Origin: Phytophthora colocasiae
Lineage: Eukaryota; Oomycota; Peronosporomycetes; Peronosporales; Peronosporaceae
Assembly (NCBI GenBank): GCA_018806915.1
Contig: JAGKQI010000009.1
Coordinates: 124,001 to 188,000 of the forward strand
Length of the DNA: 64,000 nt
Reading direction: 5' to 3'
The position numbers and the translations under genes are program-made. Positions within the stretch are counted from its first letter, which is position 1. Each line of letters begins with the position of its first letter. A model generated the notes under the pieces. That model was not told the origin of the DNA. It ran no database searches and was given only the letters and a program-made list of their open reading frames with translations. This document shows, piece after piece, positions 9,801 through 18,781 of this stretch.

Positions 9801-10296
9801 GTGTCCAGAACGATCTCGGTAACCCCGAGTCGTGCATCATAGTCTTGACCATACTGATCAGCGTCTGGTGAGTCCGCTCTACCAGGTTCAACTGCGACGA
9901 TTTGGGACCAACTTTGGTGTGAACAATTCCGTTGTCTGCGTACCAACGCTCCATTGCATTGTTGCAAAACTCCTTGCCTTTGTCCGTTAGCACCTCCTTC
10001 ACAGGTCCAATAACTCCGTCGTCTTTATCGTGAGTCTCAGCACACCACTGGCGAGTCACAACTGTGTCCACCCGGCGTCCGTGTTGCCGTTCGGCCCACG
10101 CGATATACTGCTTCATGTATTCGTTCACTTCCCCTTCTGTCTTAGACTTCAACAGGTACGTGGTCACGAAGCGAGAGAACCCGTCCATAATGACCAACAC
10201 TGCACTGTACTGTGTCCCATTGTGTAGTCCAGGAATCAACAAGTCAGCGAAGATCATGTCATTCACCTTCTCAATGTTAGCTCGAGCTTCTTGCAA
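6874..10296 (-). CDS. Copia pol: integrase, reverse transcriptase, RNase H
   Basis: About 1140 residues. The integrase core is at residues ~15-190 (FADLLIPGLHNGTQYS with the first catalytic Asp; EVLTDKGKEFCNN with the second; LVERTHQT with Glu). Residues ~290-530 form a long acidic linker. RT follows at ~640-880, with FKARVVARGDKQRFGIDF and the catalytic YVDD at 7864-7875. RNase H is at ~990-1110 (DSDWGNDPDTRKSITG; AEAEYVAA). Its frame is -1 relative to the upstream gag-protease ORF, and no ATG opens it, so it is made either by ribosomal frameshifting or not at all if a base was lost. The C-terminus (residues ~1130-1140) ends shortly before the purine tract. Confidence 0.9.
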   Translation of the reverse strand: MQEARANIEKVNDMIFADLLIPGLHNGTQYSAVLVIMDGFSRFVTTYLLKSKTEGEVNEYMKQYIAWAERQHGRRVDTVVTRQWCAETHDKDDGVIGPVKEVLTDKGKEFCNNAMERWYADNGIVHTKVGPKSSQLNLVERTHQTLISMVKTMMHDSGLPRSFWTHALQTAVYIKNRVFCKGAGRTPYEMMYGTKPDLHHIRTFGSLVYCHTPVAKRTKLAVNCKVGFLIGYQEDVVGCQVYFPTEHQKGFVADVKVNESIKYKDRYGSTFKTKVNKWLQTFTDFVEDGYFDDGDSDSEESSQHAECDEDSVREDSNVDMVSVAESEELDAEKATQWNEMVQNSVLPTFEDAPSSTPSSKLADGDQQVWHDMLENSSMPDYELALVQTQEGEDDASTEEHENEDEHREHDGDFDDAQVSIKSDDGDLDDAQVESDDDADAAVSEHDNCELDGDDDVGVDEFVDFEHEDVASHVADLVSVSEDVESDENGCDFLFDPSDELEAEWNSNLSDEVDDPPRQSTQNPVRDDVLGFPQQMLVGKVHPRDEEVRRTQDRKRTKVNAQRVIAARRAGLREIAEREPFEDFEVCSAFKALHADRRGKGGLRASDIKIPRNYREAMRSKQASFWKEAMDKEMAALKSKDVLKQIPRSDMPAGQHAIKTMWVFDVKTDHLGYIVTFKARVVARGDKQRFGIDFTDTFSPVARMATFRMFVAVCILLNLVIYQGDINTAYLNAALGIKQYLEEVEGYPCEDGGMIYIINKALYGLRQSGREWNSEVNNWFVNYGFKQCKTEPCLYFYDKDGEFAIVLLYVDDILCATKNEEFKKKMFEKLDMDYGLKDQGLLNTYLGVQVEQNEKSIKIHQTKYCEEVIERFNFTDAHPSRIPMETNMRLTVKDTDTDQRKQVAANGKTFPYRELVGSLMYLTTCTRPDIAFVVGQLSRYVQNPTQQHIDAAKRVLRYLIGTKTLGIVYSREKSGKQNPELVVDGYCDSDWGNDPDTRKSITGFVHCMAGGAISWASRRQSIVAESTAEAEYVAACEACMDGQGLRNVLIEVFPELETKFRMGIDNQAAFVMATNPTYSRRTRHIELRWHFVRDQVAKRTMDLWKVKTEVNPSDIMTKPLASDRLETLCAMVGLSKEHLPQ

Positions 10297-11930
10297 AATG
10301 TCTTACGTCTCTGCTTGCCGAAATGACAGTCAGCGCAATCCATTTTCCCACGTTTCTTTAGCATGATGCCCTTGGCCATCCCGCGATCAACCATCAGGCG
10401 TATGTACTCTGGACAAGTGTGTCCGAGGCGCGTGTGCCAGACGTCAAGATCCTCAACTCCATCAGTTACTGCGAAATTTGCCAGTACACGCTTCTTAACT
10501 GCTGCAGTCTTCTTGCTGTTGACTTTGACACCGCCAATATTGTGCACTTCGAAAGTCCATAAGCGATGGTCTTGTTTCGTTCGAATCACCTCGGTACCAT
10601 CCTTTGACATGCCGAAAATCATTGCCTCCTGATCCCAAGACATCTTGAAGCCCTGCTCCAATGCTTGTCCCGGCGAGAACAGGTTGCATCCAGCCGCAGG
10701 TACATATAGTACATCCTCCACGAAAACGAAAACCATCTCTTCATCAATCATGCTGGCTAGTATAATCGTTCCAAAGCCTTCTGCTTGGGCATCAACACCA
10801 TCAGCAAACCCTGATATTGTCGGGTTCCAGTCACTGTCCTCCATGCTGTTCAACACAGTAAAGTACTCCTTGCTTGTCACAATGTGAGCGTTGGTCCCGC
10901 TATCGAAGTACCAACGGCTTGGATCGTAGTTCTTAGCGACGCGCTTCACTACTTCTCCCACCACCACGTCACGTTTGTGTGCGAGGTTGACAACTTCATC
11001 TGCGTTTTGTGAGGTCACTTTCTCCACAGACTTCTCACCAATGCGTGCCATCTTGGCCTGTCCATTCTTCTTGGCGCCGGATTTCTCCTCCAGCTCTGGG
11101 CAGTTGCTCTTATAGTGGCCTTTGACACCACAATTAAAACACTCGATCTCTGTCTTCGGTGTCTTCTTCTTAGTTGAGTCACCAGAAGGTTTGTTGCTGC
11201 TGTCTTTCTGGTTTCCTGAAGAACTTACTTTCTTCTTGGAGCCTTGATTATTCCCAAATGCATTCTTCTCCCAGTCCTTGCTACGAGACTCAGCCGTGAG
11301 AATCAATTCTCGCAACAACTCAGGTGTGTATTTGCCCATATTGGAGCTAAATAGCACTTTTCTTCGGAGTTCGTTGTAGCAAATTTGCGTCGGGAGACTT
11401 CTTAGCAGCATATCCACCATCTGGAGGTCGCTCAGTGGCGAGCCGAGCTCGTCGAGTTCGTTCTTGATGCGAAACATGGTGTACAAGTGTGCACGCACGT
11501 CACCATTCGTGCGCAGATGAGTCCGGTGCAGCTCTCCTTGTAAGCGGTACACTTTCTGCGCCTTGGTGGCATCGTTGTTCTTTCCTTCGTAGATCTTGCA
11601 CAGCTCAGCCCACATGTCGGTACCATTCTTCTGGTCCATCAACTGCTGAGCGAGTGTGGTCTTCAGCGAGCCCATGATCAGCATCTGGATCTTGGCTTGC
11701 TTCTTGGTGTGCTCATCCTTCTCGTCTTGACTCCACTGGTCGTCTTCCTTGACCTTACCGGTCGCGATCTGCTCGAGCAAGTCTCTCTGGATCGCCACAG
11801 TCATGGCTTTCTTGTAGAAAGGCCAGTTCTCTCCGTCCCAATGCACTGGGTTGCCGGACGAGTTGATGTGGAACTTCTTGTCCTTGTTGCTTTTGCGTCT
11901 GTCGTCGTCTGAGTCGCTTGAGGATGGCAT
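10263..11930 (-). CDS. Copia gag, protease and integrase zinc-binding region
   Basis: The likely start is ATG 11930 (MPSSSDSDDDRRKSNK); the open frame reaches back into the LTR, but that part lies outside the internal region. Residues ~20-220 are the Copia gag domain. A CCHC knuckle (CFNCGVKGHYKSNC) follows at ~263, an aspartic protease with the DSG triad (WYFDSGTNAHIV) at ~340, and the GAG-pre-integrase HHCC zinc module (WHTRLGH, then CADCHFGKQRR) near ~500-540. The stop at 10263 overlaps the pol frame by about 34 bp. No classical slippery heptamer was found in the overlap, so loss of one base near 10,275 is as likely as programmed recoding. Confidence 0.9.
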   Translation of the reverse strand: MPSSSDSDDDRRKSNKDKKFHINSSGNPVHWDGENWPFYKKAMTVAIQRDLLEQIATGKVKEDDQWSQDEKDEHTKKQAKIQMLIMGSLKTTLAQQLMDQKNGTDMWAELCKIYEGKNNDATKAQKVYRLQGELHRTHLRTNGDVRAHLYTMFRIKNELDELGSPLSDLQMVDMLLRSLPTQICYNELRRKVLFSSNMGKYTPELLRELILTAESRSKDWEKNAFGNNQGSKKKVSSSGNQKDSSNKPSGDSTKKKTPKTEIECFNCGVKGHYKSNCPELEEKSGAKKNGQAKMARIGEKSVEKVTSQNADEVVNLAHKRDVVVGEVVKRVAKNYDPSRWYFDSGTNAHIVTSKEYFTVLNSMEDSDWNPTISGFADGVDAQAEGFGTIILASMIDEEMVFVFVEDVLYVPAAGCNLFSPGQALEQGFKMSWDQEAMIFGMSKDGTEVIRTKQDHRLWTFEVHNIGGVKVNSKKTAAVKKRVLANFAVTDGVEDLDVWHTRLGHTCPEYIRLMVDRGMAKGIMLKKRGKMDCADCHFGKQRRKTFCKKLELTLRR

Positions 11931-11981
11931 CTTGTTGTGGTAGTGTTGTTTACCGATGTGTAGCGTAGGTCGTAGCTTGGG

Positions 11982-11997
11982 TTTGGGCTCGTAACCC
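11982..11997 (-). promoter_or_regulatory. Copia primer-binding site, half-tRNA type
   Basis: GGGTTACGAGCCCAAA on the minus strand abuts the 5' LTR. It does not begin with TGG, so it cannot pair with a tRNA CCA end. It resembles the complement of an initiator-tRNA-Met anticodon arm (GGGCTCATAACCC, with CAT changed to CGT), the site used by Drosophila copia, which primes from a cleaved tRNA half. Confidence 0.6.
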
Positions 11998-12176
11998 TGT
12001 CGGAGTTGAATCAAATGCACTCACACACAACTTGTTTGGTTAAAGGAAACTTTCGGACTGAAGGCAGGTCCGCCGAGTGCGGAATCGATGCCTTTCTACC
12101 ATCACTCTGCTAGCTAAGTTTCATAAGACGTCTTCAACTTCTCAGATCGTCTCAAAAGACGGTACGGTTTCCAACA
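11998..12176 (-). repeat. Copia 5' LTR (179 bp)
   Basis: No difference was seen from the LTR at 6673-6851; TG...CA ends; followed on the minus strand by the primer-binding site. Confidence 0.95.
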
Positions 12177-12181
12177 ATCCG

Positions 12182-12438
12182 GACATGCGATGGAAGTGGG
12201 TAAAGCTGCAATACGATCTCTACAAGTATATTTGTTCTGAAATGCTGTCTGACCTCTCCCTGGATATGGTTTTCTCGCTTACGTACATGATCATTGCTCG
12301 GAACTTAATATGTCGTTCGGCAAATGCTTTTGGTATCATGATGGATCATTCGGAATGGAGGGATGCCGATTTGTGTATTTATTTCTCTCACATAAAAACG
12401 ATCAAGCTGGAGACAGACCTCGCTATCCGCGGCATGTA
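12182..12438 (+). pseudogene. Crypton tyrosine recombinase, middle part
   Basis: Continues the recombinase after the Copia insertion (QYDLYKYICSEMLSD; MIIARNLICRSANAF, where the Arg of CRS is the probable first catalytic Arg; SEWRDADLCIYFSH). A one-base frame change near 12205 and another near 12395 break the reading frame. The segment ends at CAT GTA, where the TA-duplicating element entered; joining across that element restores H-V-Y-A-N-P as the reading. Confidence 0.75.
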
Positions 12439-12498
12439 ACGGAAATTCCCGATTAATACCCCGGGCACTATTTAATAGTACCCTCCCAAAATCCAAAA

Positions 12499-12568
12499 GG
12501 TTACTCTGTATTGCCGAAAGGTTACTCTGTATTGCCGAAGGTTACTCTGTATTGCCGAAAGGTTACTC
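12499..12568. repeat. Tandem array, about 21-bp unit, 3.5 copies
   Basis: The unit GGTTACTCTGTATTGCCGAA repeats three times and then partially, with spacing 20-21 bp. It lies in the subterminal region of the DNA transposon, where transposase-binding repeats are often found. Confidence 0.8.
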
Positions 12569-12890
12569 GTCGATCAGGGCAGTATCATCAAGAGCATCGT
12601 GCAGCTCGTCCAGATTAAAGTTTCCTACGTTCTCAGGGTCCTCGTGATCTTCGTCAGCGGCTTCCCAGCTTGTACGGAATCGCTCACCGTAGACGTCGTG
12701 CTTTTCAATATGCCAGTCCAGGTAGCTGTCTGTAAAGCCAGCAGCAGCGACGGAGTTGATGACAGTAGTATCTTGCCATGCCTTTCTTACGCACTCACAA
12801 ACTGCAGCTACCGACGGCATACGCGGGTTGCCGAAGCGAGCGTGCTCGACCTTGTCGCTCTCCTTCTACGCAATGATCTCCATGTAGAGT
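12563..12890 (-). pseudogene. Transposase C-terminal remnant
   Basis: The minus-strand frame from about 12820 to 12563 reads MPSVAAVCECVRKAWQDT, then WHIEKHDVYGERFRTSW and an acidic tail (DELHDALDDTALIDE). The preceding ~70 bp in another frame (FKNLLYMEIIA) belongs to the same protein, interrupted by a stop. I recognise it as the tail of a DDE transposase of the kind common in oomycetes; the catalytic core is absent. Confidence 0.6.
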
Positions 12891-13110
12891 AGGTTTTTGA
12901 ACGTCTTGTAGATGCCAATGTCATGGGAATTCTTGACGGCATTTTGCTGAATGAGCGTTGCTGGTATAGGACAGACGCACACCTGTAGACAGTGCTAGTG
13001 AATTGCTGGCGCTGCAACAAAATAGCTGGTCACTTGTGTTGAAGGTTACGATCGGGTTACCCTCGGAGGGCACTATTCGGGTAGAGGGTATTAATCGGGA
13101 ATTTCCGTTA

Positions 13111-13990
13111 TATGCTAACCCACTTGAACCTGCAACCTGCCCAATTCTTTCACTAGGTATCTACTGAAGTGTTTTCACTATTGACTCTTCAAGTAGTAAA
13201 CTTTTTCCCGGGGGAAGCCAATACGACCGATTCCGCAAGGAGCTGGGTCGCGTACTTGTCATGGATAGCGTTGCAGAGGAACTGAAGAGGAGAGGAGTCA
13301 AGCCGAATGATATTGGCACACATTCACTTCGAAAAGGTGCTGCTACGCTCGCAGCTTCTTCGACGGCCGTAAACTTTCGAGCAGGTTGGTCTTTAGAAGA
13401 TGTGCAAAATACCTACCTGCGATATGAAGGTGCTGGTGATATGCATGTCGGAAGAACAGTGACTGGGTTGCCGGCGGATTCACATACATTTGCGTGACTC
13501 CCCCCGCACTTTGAATATCTGGACGACGTGGTAGAGCAAGCACTTTCAATCCTTTTTTTCCAGGGGCACCAACCACTATTCGATAGATGCTCGAGTTTGC
13601 GCTGGCTTCGGTGGTTTATCATCGAAAATTCCTAACGACAAAACTTCCGCCATCGCACGTTTTATTACGTACCCCATTGTTTTTAACTCACCGATCTCGC
13701 TGGAAAAATACTTGGCGGAACTCTAAAGCGAGAATGTACTCTATGGGCCACAGGTGTTCCACCTTACGTCTCAATCCTCGTTAACATGGCATCGTTGCAA
13801 CAGAGTGCGGTTAGAACACTGGCGAAATTGATTCCTCACAGACTGACGTAGTACAAGATATTGCTGGCGAGCATAAACGCCGAGCTATTGGTGCAGGCAC
13901 CGTTACTTACGATGGCTTGAACGATATGATCATGCGGTGCCTTGATTCGGCGGGTGTAACATCTATTGTGCGTTGGAAGTCAAACATACG
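13111..13990 (+). pseudogene. Crypton tyrosine recombinase, catalytic C-terminal part
   Basis: After the DNA-transposon insertion the frame reads YANPLEPATCPILSLGIY, then a stop, then LFPGGSQYDRFRKEL. At 13261-13497 the best-preserved block carries the HxxR motif (GTHSLRKGAAT), a GW step and the presumed nucleophile Tyr in NTYLRYEGAGD. From about 13500 a C-terminal region continues in shifting frames with several stops (HVGRTVTGLPADSHTFA; MASLQQSAVRTLAKLIPHRL) to about 13990. HxxR followed by Tyr is the tyrosine recombinase signature; the wording of the block is Crypton-like. Non-functional. Confidence 0.7.
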
Positions 13991-14089
13991 ATCGATCGTA
14001 TTGCGCCAGCAACTCCCTGACGCCAGCAACCAACGCAGAAACCTACAAAAACTACCACACAGTTAGCTAACCAAGGCAGATAGGTAGTT

Positions 14090-14421
14090 AACAACACCAA
14101 ACTGCAGCTAATCAGACAGCTTCAAGGCGAGCTTGCGGCGATGAGGACGCAACTCGACACCTGAACCCCCACGATGTCGGACACCAGCATGATAACAGCT
14201 TCCTCCAACGCCAAAGAAACCTAAGATCAAGGATGTGCGCTGCCCAAACTTCAAGAGAAACGACGTTTACCCGGGTCTCGGTGCTGGTTTCGAGAACTTC
14301 ATCCATGAGGTTCGAGCATGCGGTCAGAACGGAAGGCCTCGTGAATAGCTCGACATGGACTGATGATTTCAAGGCGTAAATAATTGTCAACTTCTTAGAA
14401 GGGAACGCATCCATGCACTAC
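14090..14421 (+). pseudogene. Retrotransposon gag fragment
   Basis: With frame changes, this stretch reads LIRQLQGELAAMRTQLDT, then DVRCPNFKRNDVYPGLGAGF, then FLEGNASMHY, the pattern of an LTR-retrotransposon gag N-terminal half. It is cut at 14421 by the start of an LTR. Stops and shifts make it dead. Confidence 0.5.
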
Positions 14422-15869
14422 TGTGGTGAAGCGCGAATAAGAAATCCGAGAAAGGCAACGTCGGGCCCAGAGAGAGTCGGATCAAGCGACAGGGGTCTCT
14501 GGTGAGGCGAGATGTCGATTGATGACCCCAGATTACGCGAACGACAGCTGACAAATGGATCCAGGTTGATAATCGTCTTGATCTCTCCAGCAAGCAGGTG
14601 GATGAAGGATGACGACGTAGTCGAGTGAGACTAAGCGATCAGAGGACCCCGCCGTACGGTGCCACGTGGTGGTTCAGTACCGAGGGAGAAGAGGACGCCT
14701 CGACCGAGATCGTGTGAGAAGGAGATCAAGGCAGTGGCGGATCGGGGCCGGCGCGATCTATTGCGGATCGACAACAACCCGACCATGAAGTGCCGCTGAG
14801 AGGGCCAATATCCAACGATCAGCGGGGATTTCGCAAGATGTGGCGTTCCACACCGTGCTAAGCCGATTCGAAGAGTACCCAAGGAAGCAGTCATGCAGAG
14901 GTCATCCCAAGAGGAGATTTCTGGTTCGAACAATGGTGGCAGCATCGGTCGCACGGGGGAGCGATGTTCAAGTTCAGGAAGATCGCGATCTTAAATATCG
15001 GTGACGCGGAGATACGAGATCAAGTGAGAAGATTGCCGATCAGGATCATTGTTCAAGCTGGCCGATCAAGGCTACGGTCAAGACTACTGTTCAGGGCGGC
15101 TGATCAAGACTGCTGATCGAGATCGCGATCAAGGGTTAGGTGAGATCGAGATCGAAGATCGGAAGAGCAGCTGTGTAGCCGGATGTCAGGTGATCGTAGG
15201 ATAGCAGTTGAGGATGGGACTAGTAGACATAGGAATAACCATAAACAGAATCGAATTTGCTCTGGACCTCACAAGTGCCTTCGTCCAAGACTGGAACAGG
15301 GAATTACATTGGCCCACCAGCATCAAGAAGGTAAGGAGACGAGATCTAGCATAGAGGTTATAACTAGATAATATATTGGCCAGTTTTACCCTATCTAGTG
15401 ATCTATCCTTTACGTGCGAACTACGGATCGGAAGGAATTGGCTGCTTGGCCTGACGATCTCGTCGACTCTCAACCCATCAAGACACCCGCTATAGGAAGC
15501 GGCAAGCATCGTAAAGGAAGGGACCAGATCCCCAACATTGGACCTTTGGAAGACCTGGATCGAAGACCAGGTGACCGGATCAAGGCTCGAGAACTCGCCT
15601 GTGACCCGGATCAACCCCTCCGAGGTAGAGTGAAGTATCCCCACGCTATCTCATACCCCTGCGTCACCCAAGACATTCTTCTCGTCCCAAGACATCTTCA
15701 GAAGTCACCTGGAAGAGCGTAACCCGCCTACCGACGGGTACACAAGGTGAACACTACACGCAGCAAGATCACGGATCATCGGGGGACCCCCTCCGTTAGT
15801 CGGTGTCTGGGCGCAAGTGGCGATCGCGATCGGCCTCAACCAGATTTTGGCCGGATCCGCTCCACCACA
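14422..15869 (+). repeat. Gypsy LTR related to family A (1448 bp)
   Basis: Starts TGTGGTGAAGCGCGAATAAG and ends CGCTCCACCACA, like the LTRs of A1 and A2, but clearly diverged from them. No matching target duplication is seen (CTAC on the left, ATAA on the right), so it is either an old solo LTR or one side of a rearranged element. Confidence 0.85.
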
Positions 15870-16911
15870 ATAAGGACAGATCCCTGGTACGTGGAACCTA
15901 CTCTAAGACGGGTCCTAAGTTAGGATCCGATGGGCCTGGCAGAGCTAAGTTCGGATCCCGCAGTCGGATCCCGTTTGCCTAAGTACGGATCCCGACAGAA
16001 GAATATCTTTGGGTCTAGAGCCAGGTTCCCAGATCCAGGATCCTCGGATCCAAAGTCAGAGACCCAAGATCCGGGATCCTCGGATCCAAAGCCGGCTCCT
16101 CGAGATCCAGGACCCCCAAGTTCCCAAGATCCAAGATCCCAAGATCCTCGGATCCAGATGCCAGATCCCCAAGATCCTCGGATCCTGATGCCGGATCCTC
16201 AAGATCCAATACCTCAACGGAGTAGAGCAGCTGCAGGAGAGTCAGTATGATCCAAGATAGAGATTTGCGATGGGACGATAGGGTACAGGATGAGAAACTG
16301 GCTAACCATAAATCAGAGAGTCGAATTTACCTTCTAGTGCGCAAGTGGTTTTCTTCAGGACCTAAGACAAGGGAAGAGGATAGTTTATTAGCCTCCCCTC
16401 AGTCTTCCTCAAGTTTCTTCGCATACCTAGCTACAGCTAAGACCGGATCCCCGATTTGGCCGGCTCACCTTACGCTAGTGAAGACCTCGAATCCAACGGT
16501 GTTGATTGCTTAACCATAGGATCCCTCGACCTCTCAACACCCTCAAGACCAACCGCTACAGGAGGCGGCAAGCAAGGCAGTAAAGGAAAAGGACACCCAC
16601 ACCCACCAAGGCAACCCCGGATCCAAGGATCCACACGATCTTCGAGTCCAAGACCAAGATCCCCCCAACCAGGACCTGTGTGCAGGAACCCCCACGCAAG
16701 TCCAACCTCCCAAGTCCCTGCCAAGGACGTTCAAGTCCTCACACCTGTGTACACTCTCCCGTTCCTGAGAGAGCAGATCCCGCCCACGGGTACACAAGGT
16801 GAGCCTCAGCAACCCCCATGGTTATCGGAGTACCCCCTCCGTTAGTCAGTGTCTGGGCGTCGTGTGTGAACGTTGGATCCCTGCTCATTCCAGTGGATCC
16901 AGTACACCACA
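15870..16911 (+). repeat. Divergent family-A-like LTR with GGATCC-rich segment
   Basis: The right part (from about 16540) parallels the family A LTR in order: the AGGCGGCAAGCAAGG block, the ACGGGTACACAAGGTGA block, the CCCCCTCCGTTAGTCAGTG block, and a CACCACA end at 16911. The left part (15890-16240) is an array of GATCC words. The 5' boundary is not clear. It abuts a gag remnant on the other strand. Confidence 0.6.
16020..16220. repeat. Degenerate GGATCC/AGATCC array
   Basis: GATCC occurs about 16 times in some 190 bp, partly as direct repeats of GGATCCTCGGATCC. It reads as a simple-sequence-like expansion inside a GATC-rich LTR. Confidence 0.75.
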
Positions 16912-17516
16912 CACTTACCTCAGTAGCACTAGCCAAATGAACGTTTCCGCTGGACGTCATTCGTTTAGCCTGTTCCGACAGGACGCGAGAAAATTTTGTG
17001 TCCGGACTGCCCACATACATGACAGCGTATTTCATCCCGATTTCCAGTAGCAGCAAATGCTTGACCATTGTTTCGCTGGGGTTTCGGCTTGTCATAGTTT
17101 TCTCCATTGCGTGGCTTCGCCCAGCGTTGTGGTTGTTGCGGTCGTGATTGCGATATCCATGATGTTTATTGCCATCACCTTGACGATTCATTCTCGGTAC
17201 ACCGCATTTGCGACCGTCACCCTTCAATTTGTAAAGCAAGCGTTTCATTCGGTCGGTCTCCTTAACGTAGTCGGTGGCTTCGTCCGAGATCGAGGATAAC
17301 AGCGTAGGGGCAAGCTCAGGACACGCGTTGTTACCAAAAACTTCCATGACGAGTTTGGTCTGGTCGCCCTCCATGAGACTTTCGATGAAGTTTAAGTGCT
17401 CCAAGTAGTCGTGCCACGAATAGTCCTTACGCTTGGAGCATTACATCTTTGTGCTGAGTTCAAGTTGGCTATGTTTGCAGCCAAACTCGATACGCAACGC
17501 ACGCTTCACTTCCGCG
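16912..17516 (-). pseudogene. Retrotransposon gag remnant
   Basis: On the minus strand: EVKRALRIEFGCKHSQLELS near 17,500, then after a stop HLNFIESLMEGDQTKLVMEV and an Asn/Arg/His-rich basic stretch, then a knuckle-like RCHVCGQSGHK in another frame near 17,000 (the last Cys is lost). This is a gag of a different LTR element, bounded at both ends by LTR sequence. The 5' piece continues at 17979-18041. Confidence 0.55.
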
Positions 17517-17978
17517 CTTAATGGGTCTGCTTAGACCTATTAGATGGCGTACACGTGCGCTTACGTGTATGAGGAAGCGTGCAATTAGATTAGACTTAAT
17601 TTAAGTATACTTATTTAAATAAGTATAATTAAATCAAATATAACTAAATTAAACTGCAAAATACCGTAAAATGAGAACTGTTATTGAATTTGGTACAAAG
17701 CCAATTATCGGACCTCCTCAAACTGTTTGTTATCTATTTCTAAAGGGTCTGCCAACGTGTGGTTGGCAGAAACTCTGCTCAATGATTGGTAGAAATCCGT
17801 TACTTTCTACCAATGAAATGCACAAATGCGCACGAACCACCCAATAATGTGGTTCGCCCATGTAGCCATTGGTGTGTACAGCACACCAAGGTCTGAGGTC
17901 CGTTTCCAACCTCTAACAGTTATCCTAACTGTTAGAGTTACAAGTGGTACAACCACTTATACGTGTAACCCTGTTACA
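17517..17978 (-). repeat. Solo LTR of family C
   Basis: About 460 bp, matching the LTRs at 42136-42595 and 59578-60037, ending TGTTACA at 17978. The first two bases of the other end differ from the canonical TG. It lies inside a gag remnant of another element. Hairpins typical of the family are present, for example ATTGGTAGAAA with TTTCTACCAAT near 17784-17814. No target duplication is recognisable. Confidence 0.8.
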
Positions 17979-18041
17979 CTGAGTATGGCATATCTTCTCC
18001 TTCATAGCGTTGTCACCAATCTGCATTTTTCTTTGTGGTAG
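17979..18041 (-). pseudogene. Gag remnant, upstream piece
   Basis: Minus strand reads KMQIGDNAMKEKICHTQ; together with 16912-17516 it forms one gag gene split by the family C solo LTR. Too short to classify alone. Confidence 0.4.
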
Positions 18042-18260
18042 TGTGGTGGAGCGGATCCGGCCAAAATCTGGTTGAGGCCGATCGCGATCGCCACTTGCGC
18101 CCAGACACCGACTAACGGAGGGGGTCCCCCGATGATCCGTGATCTTGCTGCGTGTAGTGTTCACCTTGTGTACCCGTCGGTAGGCGGGTTACGCTCTTCC
18201 AGGTGACTTCTGAAGATGTCTTGGGACGAGAAGAATGTCTTGGGTGACGCAGGGGTATGA
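18042..18260 (-). repeat. Truncated family-A-like LTR end, inverted
   Basis: The 219 bp from TGTGGTGGAGCGGATC to GGGGTATGA are the reverse complement of the right end of the LTR at 14422-15869, which it resembles more than A1 or A2. Confidence 0.85.
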
Positions 18261-18781
18261 CACGTTGCTAATTACGATTTTTCGGGTGGATATGGACGTT
18301 TCGCTGTGATGTGATTGGACATATACTGGATTGTGGGAGAAAGGAAGATGTGGGACGAGGTTATGTCCCGTGCGACAATGATGGATCTGTGGAAGAAAAC
18401 TGCTATGTCTATTAACCTTCACCTGTACTGCAAAGGGGCCCAAGAGATCAGAAGTGTTCCTCGGAAAAGTGCACAAACTCCGAGAGACAATAGCACTCAG
18501 TCTGATCACCGGACTTTCCCCGACGATGAGTGCCTAAAGGTTGGCAGAAAGTCTCTCAGAAGAATGTATCTCTGAGAGACCTCATCCCGTTGCCGTCCTG
18601 TGTGACGATGATGGTTCAAGGAATACAGTTATACCCACAAGATACCAAGTATCGCGCACCGGACGTAGCGCACCCCGCGCATATCCCAACTGGACCTCGT
18701 GCGTTGTAGCATACGTGCTCCGCACCCTGAAAACACTCATGGATTTCTGGTATCACGCATGGAAACTCTGATACCACACCA

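Larger units (their letters stand above)
6673..12176 (-). mobile_element. Ty1/Copia LTR retrotransposon, near intact
   Basis: Two 179-bp LTRs, identical by eye, bound the element, which lies on the minus strand. The 5-bp target duplication ATCCG occurs at 6668-6672 and 12177-12181. Order on its own strand: 5' LTR, primer-binding site, gag-protease ORF, integrase-RT-RNase H ORF, purine tract, 3' LTR. Integrase before RT marks it as Copia. Identical LTRs point to very recent insertion. It sits inside the Crypton recombinase gene. The only coding defect seen is the frame change between the two ORFs at about 10,263-10,296. Confidence 0.95.
12439..13108 (-). mobile_element. Deletion derivative of a TA-duplicating (Tc1/mariner-pogo type) DNA transposon
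   Basis: The ends are 23-bp perfect terminal inverted repeats (12439-12461 and 13086-13108; outermost ACGGAAATTCCCG), flanked by TA at 12437-12438 and 13109-13110. It retains only the 3' end of a transposase gene on the minus strand plus a short tandem array. At 670 bp it is non-autonomous. It is inserted in the Crypton gene. Confidence 0.85.

Noticed and set aside
10263..10296. Programmed -1 slippery heptamer in the Copia gag/pol overlap
   Set aside because: No X-XXY-YYZ heptamer in the gag frame within the overlap, so no recoding signal is annotated.
12439..13108. Reading the 670-bp insert as a plain MITE
   Set aside because: It retains a recognisable transposase 3' end, so it is better described as a deletion derivative of an autonomous DNA transposon.
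14422..16911. Treating the two adjacent LTR-like sequences as the LTRs of one element
   Set aside because: They are too different from each other, there is no internal region between them and no matching target duplication.
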